Shown: piece by piece, positions 61,749-64,000 of the stretch
Layout: each line of letters starts with the position of its first letter
Numbering within the stretch: position 1 is the first letter of the stretch
Assembly: GCF_051251695.1 (NCBI RefSeq)
Contig: NZ_JBPOEU010000008.1
Location: 86,944 to 150,943, forward strand
From: Maritalea sp051251695
GTDB taxonomy: Bacteria; Pseudomonadota; Alphaproteobacteria; Rhizobiales; Devosiaceae
Reading direction: 5' to 3'
Length of the DNA: 64,000 nucleotides
Notes under the pieces: generated by a model
Database searches by the model: none
The model's input: the letters and a program-made list of their open reading frames with translations, nothing else
Told to the model about the DNA's origin: nothing
Translations under genes and position numbers: made by a program

Positions 61749-62351
61749 ATGACCGCTCAAAAACAAGACCTAAAACCCCGGAAAAAGCCCGTTCAAGGGC
61801 GTTCTAAGGCTGTGGTCGATGCCATTTTGCAGGCGAGTATTCGCGTTTTGGACCGAGAAGGGTACTCAGCCTTCAACACAAACAGGGTCGCTGAAATCGC
61901 GGGTGTCAGCGTTGGGTCCGTCTATCAATATTTCCCCTCAAAAGAGGCGATATTGATGACCATTCTTCGTCAGAAACGGCAGAACTTGCTCGATAAGTTT
62001 AACATCGTTGCGACTGCCGACAATGGTGATGATCTAACAAGTGCGGTGACGCGTCTTGTTGGCGCAACGATCGAGGCGCAAGGGGATTGGCCGCGATTGG
62101 CCAAAGTCTTAGCGTTAGCGGAACACGATTTACCGGTTGAGCAATCGGGGCGGGGTTTGAAAATTGAAATTGCCGATAGTTTGACAAATGTTCTCGCCCA
62201 TTATGGCATCGAACAACCAAAAGTAGCCGCGTTGGACATTATGGCAATTGTTGATGCACTGATCCATTCAGCGCAATCGACGCGCAAAGATGCAAATGCG
62301 CATTTGCAGCGAAACATCGTCAATGCAGTAATGGGCTATTTGCAGGTCTAA
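61749..62351 (+). CDS. TetR family regulator
   Basis: A 200-residue TetR protein: basic N-terminus (QKQDLKPRKKPVQGRSK), then the HTH VVDAILQASIRVLDREGYSAFNTNRVAEIAGVSVGSVYQYFPSKEAIL in parts. The C-terminal part is a typical helical ligand domain. It is divergent from the SDR gene and likely controls it through the palindrome at 61714. Confidence 0.92.
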   Translation: MTAQKQDLKPRKKPVQGRSKAVVDAILQASIRVLDREGYSAFNTNRVAEIAGVSVGSVYQYFPSKEAILMTILRQKRQNLLDKFNIVATADNGDDLTSAVTRLVGATIEAQGDWPRLAKVLALAEHDLPVEQSGRGLKIEIADSLTNVLAHYGIEQPKVAALDIMAIVDALIHSAQSTRKDANAHLQRNIVNAVMGYLQV

Positions 62352-62456
62352 TTGACGCTTAAGATTGTCCTATCGTTCTGTGTCATCGTAATAATATTTT
62401 TAAGTGATACTGGCACGATATGATGATTCATCGTGTTTGAAAAAGAGGGATTTACC

Positions 62457-63356
62457 ATGCAGCTGTCCTATACAATTTTGGATGTTTTTACTCAAAAGCG
62501 ACTGCAAGGTAACCCACTGGCTGTCATTCATGATGCAGACATGATCCCCGATAAGTTGATGCAAGCCATTGCTAAAGAGCTCAATTTGAGTGAAACGGTT
62601 TTTGTCCAGTCACCAAAAAATGCTCGGCATGTTGCAGAGTTACGGATTTTTACGCCTTCTGTGGAGTTGCCGTTTGCAGGGCATCCGACGATTGGCGCTG
62701 CAGTTCTTCTTGGTCTACGGCAAAAGGTCACTGCAATTCGTTTGGAAGAAAAAGTGGGCACTATTGTTGCCCTAACGACCCCAAAAAATAAAAGTATGGG
62801 CCATGCCCGCTTTAGTCTCCCCAAATTGCCTGAACGTGTGGGTGATGCCCCGTCTGTAGAAGATATTGCGCGTACACTTGGTCTTGAGGTTGAAGATATT
62901 GGTGCAGGCGAATTGATACCTGCAATTTACAGTGCAGGGGTTCCATATGTGCTGGTTCCTGTTCGCTGCGAAGCCGTACTTTCGTCGATTAAGCTAGAAC
63001 GCCGAGGTTGGCAGGACGTGTTCGATGGTGAAAGCCGAGAGGTTTATGCGTTCGCACCAACAAAAGATGACCGCCATGCCCAGTTTGCCAGCCGCGCTTT
63101 CGTTGAAATGGACGATTTAAGAGAAGATCCGGCAACCGGATCAGCTGCAGCAGCGTTGTGCGGGTTGCTATCGGATCAACTTTTTGACGAAGATGGTCTG
63201 GTTGATTTCTCCGTTAAGCAAGGCGTGGACATGGGGCGTCCTAGTCTCATCGAAGCGCAGATCAAACGCGAAAATGGCGAACTGGTACATGCGGGCATTG
63301 GTGGACATGTGATTATTCTTGCAACTGGAACGTTGTTCTTGGACGAAGACGAGTAA
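62457..63356 (+). CDS. PhzF family isomerase/epimerase-like protein
   Basis: A 299-residue PhzF-type protein with the diaminopimelate-epimerase-like fold. The active-site glutamate is in LNLSETVFVQ, with LPFAGHPTIGAA and the second-half DPATGSAAAALCGLL. Many PhzF proteins are isomerases of unknown substrate; phenazine synthesis is not implied. GAGGGA upstream supports the ATG at 62457; the frame is open to 62433. Confidence 0.92.
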   Translation: MQLSYTILDVFTQKRLQGNPLAVIHDADMIPDKLMQAIAKELNLSETVFVQSPKNARHVAELRIFTPSVELPFAGHPTIGAAVLLGLRQKVTAIRLEEKVGTIVALTTPKNKSMGHARFSLPKLPERVGDAPSVEDIARTLGLEVEDIGAGELIPAIYSAGVPYVLVPVRCEAVLSSIKLERRGWQDVFDGESREVYAFAPTKDDRHAQFASRAFVEMDDLREDPATGSAAAALCGLLSDQLFDEDGLVDFSVKQGVDMGRPSLIEAQIKRENGELVHAGIGGHVIILATGTLFLDEDE

Positions 63357-63430
63357 ATTGTATGCCTTACGGCGCTTGTGCCACTGCGGTATGACGCCTA
63401 TCGTCATGCTTTGGGGTGTGGAGCGGTGCT

Positions 63431-63862
63431 ATGAATTTTCTATCCAATATTTTGCTGATGATACATCTGTTCTCGATGTGTTTGGGAATAGGCATTGGCG
63501 TCGCTGTTGTAGTTGCAGGCACTCAAATACAAGATGTGAGTAGCGATGCTGGACGTGCGATTTTGGGCTTAGTCAAAAAGCTCTCTGCATTGGGTAGAAT
63601 GGCCATTGTTTTGTTGTGGCTCACCGGCATTTTCATGTTTTTGCTGTCTTATTCTAACCTTTCCAGCCTTGGGTGGACGTTCGTTGTTAAAATTACATTT
63701 GTCATCCTTCTCACAATTTCTGTCTTCTATGCGAAAACCCTCGGCCCGAAAATCGCGGCAGGGGACAAAAGTGCCCGTGTTCTTGGTAAAAAAATTGGGA
63801 TATTAAATGGCGGATTGGCGACATTGGCACTTATTTTTGCCGTTCTTACCTTTTCCGCTTAG
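63431..63862 (+). CDS. Hypothetical four-helix membrane protein
   Basis: A 143-residue integral membrane protein with about four helices (LLMIHLFSMCLGIGIGVAVVVAG, MAIVLLWLTGIFMFLLSY, FVVKITFVILLTISVFYA, GGLATLALIFAVLTF shown in parts). GGAG at 63420-63423 supports the ATG at 63431; a GTG at 63416 is in frame. It resembles small membrane proteins of unknown function such as DUF2214-like proteins, but I cannot assign it. No partner gene is visible. Confidence 0.78.
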   Translation: MNFLSNILLMIHLFSMCLGIGIGVAVVVAGTQIQDVSSDAGRAILGLVKKLSALGRMAIVLLWLTGIFMFLLSYSNLSSLGWTFVVKITFVILLTISVFYAKTLGPKIAAGDKSARVLGKKIGILNGGLATLALIFAVLTFSA

Positions 63863-63892
63863 TACATTTTGTTTGCCAATTTGAGATGGACG

Positions 63893-63917
63893 AACGCAAA
63901 TGTTCACATTTGGCGTT
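63893..63917. repeat. Inverted repeat after the membrane protein gene
   Basis: AACGC-AAATG pairs with CATTT-GGCGTT around TTCA with a one-base bulge. No T-run follows. It may be an operator of the next gene. Confidence 0.35.
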
Positions 63918-63939
63918 TGCATGTCGGCAAATTTTTGTT

Positions 63940-64000
63940 ATGCGTTTTAGGACGTTGATTTTGTTATGTGCCATTATTGGTACCTTGGAGTTGTTGTCGC
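63940..64000 (+). CDS. Possible start of an exported protein, cut by window end
   Basis: An ATG at 63940 opens a frame MRFRTLILLCAIIGTLELLS that runs off the window. It has the basic-then-hydrophobic look of a signal peptide, but no clear ribosome-binding site. Only 20 residues are visible. Confidence 0.3.
   Translation, partial: MRFRTLILLCAIIGTLELLS

Noticed and set aside
62414..62435. Inverted repeat CACGAT/ATCGTG before phzF-type gene
   Set aside because: Only six-base arms with a ten-base spacer; likely by chance.
1..64000. CRISPR arrays, insertion sequences, prophage, tRNA or rRNA genes
   Set aside because: No regular direct repeats, transposase or integrase-like proteins, or tRNA cloverleaf patterns were noticed on either strand.

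Overview
The window is chromosomal DNA of an alphaproteobacterium, most likely of the order Hyphomicrobiales (Rhizobiales) with moderate GC. The evidence is gene content and order: a cell-wall and division cluster running murC-murB-ddl-ftsQ-ftsA-ftsZ-lpxC-bamD-recN-ligA, a long FtsZ with a C-terminal linker, an alpha-type SspB, a two-piece (circularly permuted) tmRNA encoding the tag ANDNFAEARLAA, and prmA between pepP and uvrD. I see no phage, transposase, CRISPR array, rRNA or tRNA. Most of the window is ordinary core genome, densely packed.

Layout. 1-13.0 kb: the division and envelope cluster, starting inside murC, with ATGA/GTGA-type overlaps and one strong terminator after ftsZ. 13.0-18.1 kb: an AraC regulator with azlC-azlD (branched-chain amino acid export), a ChrA transporter and an M24 aminopeptidase. 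18.2-18.6 kb: two tandem, related 47-48 aa small proteins. 18.6-27 kb: prmA, a DUF5680 protein, uvrD, a secreted phytase/esterase-like protein, a small unknown protein and a CLC channel/transporter. 27.2-32.5 kb: a large AsmA-like protein, a ribbon-helix-helix protein, sspB and the tmRNA gene ssrA, all three of the latter on the minus strand, then DUF2853. 32.6-38.5 kb: a YHS protein, thyA-MazG-like-folA, and hflK-hflC-DUF2065-degP. 38.5-44 kb: serB-GNAT, miaA, MFS, YbaK-like and M20 peptidase. 44.2-46.7 kb: ilv leader peptide and attenuator, ilvB and ilvN. 46.7-64 kb: an accessory mix of divergently arranged regulators (HxlR, two TetR, AraC), small enzymes, pdxJ, ogt, uspA, two exporters, an M32 carboxypeptidase, metY, ilvC and phzF.

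How it works together. Branched-chain amino acid metabolism recurs: ilvB/ilvN behind a Val/Leu-rich leader with a terminator, ilvC after a TetR gene, and azlCD behind an AraC gene. Protein quality control recurs too: tmRNA makes the degradation tag that the neighbouring SspB hands to ClpXP, and HflKC (regulators of FtsH) sit beside a DegP-type protease.

The most informative non-coding signals are a 17-base element repeated in front of both the AraC gene and azlC, paired inverted 12-mers between the HxlR gene and its divergent target, two perfect or near-perfect palindromes at TetR genes, and an exact FNR/FixK-type box in front of uspA. No clear new multi-gene system was found. The best candidates for something undescribed are the tandem small proteins, the ssrA-sspB pairing with a hairpin at the sspB ribosome-binding site, and the regulator-site pairs.
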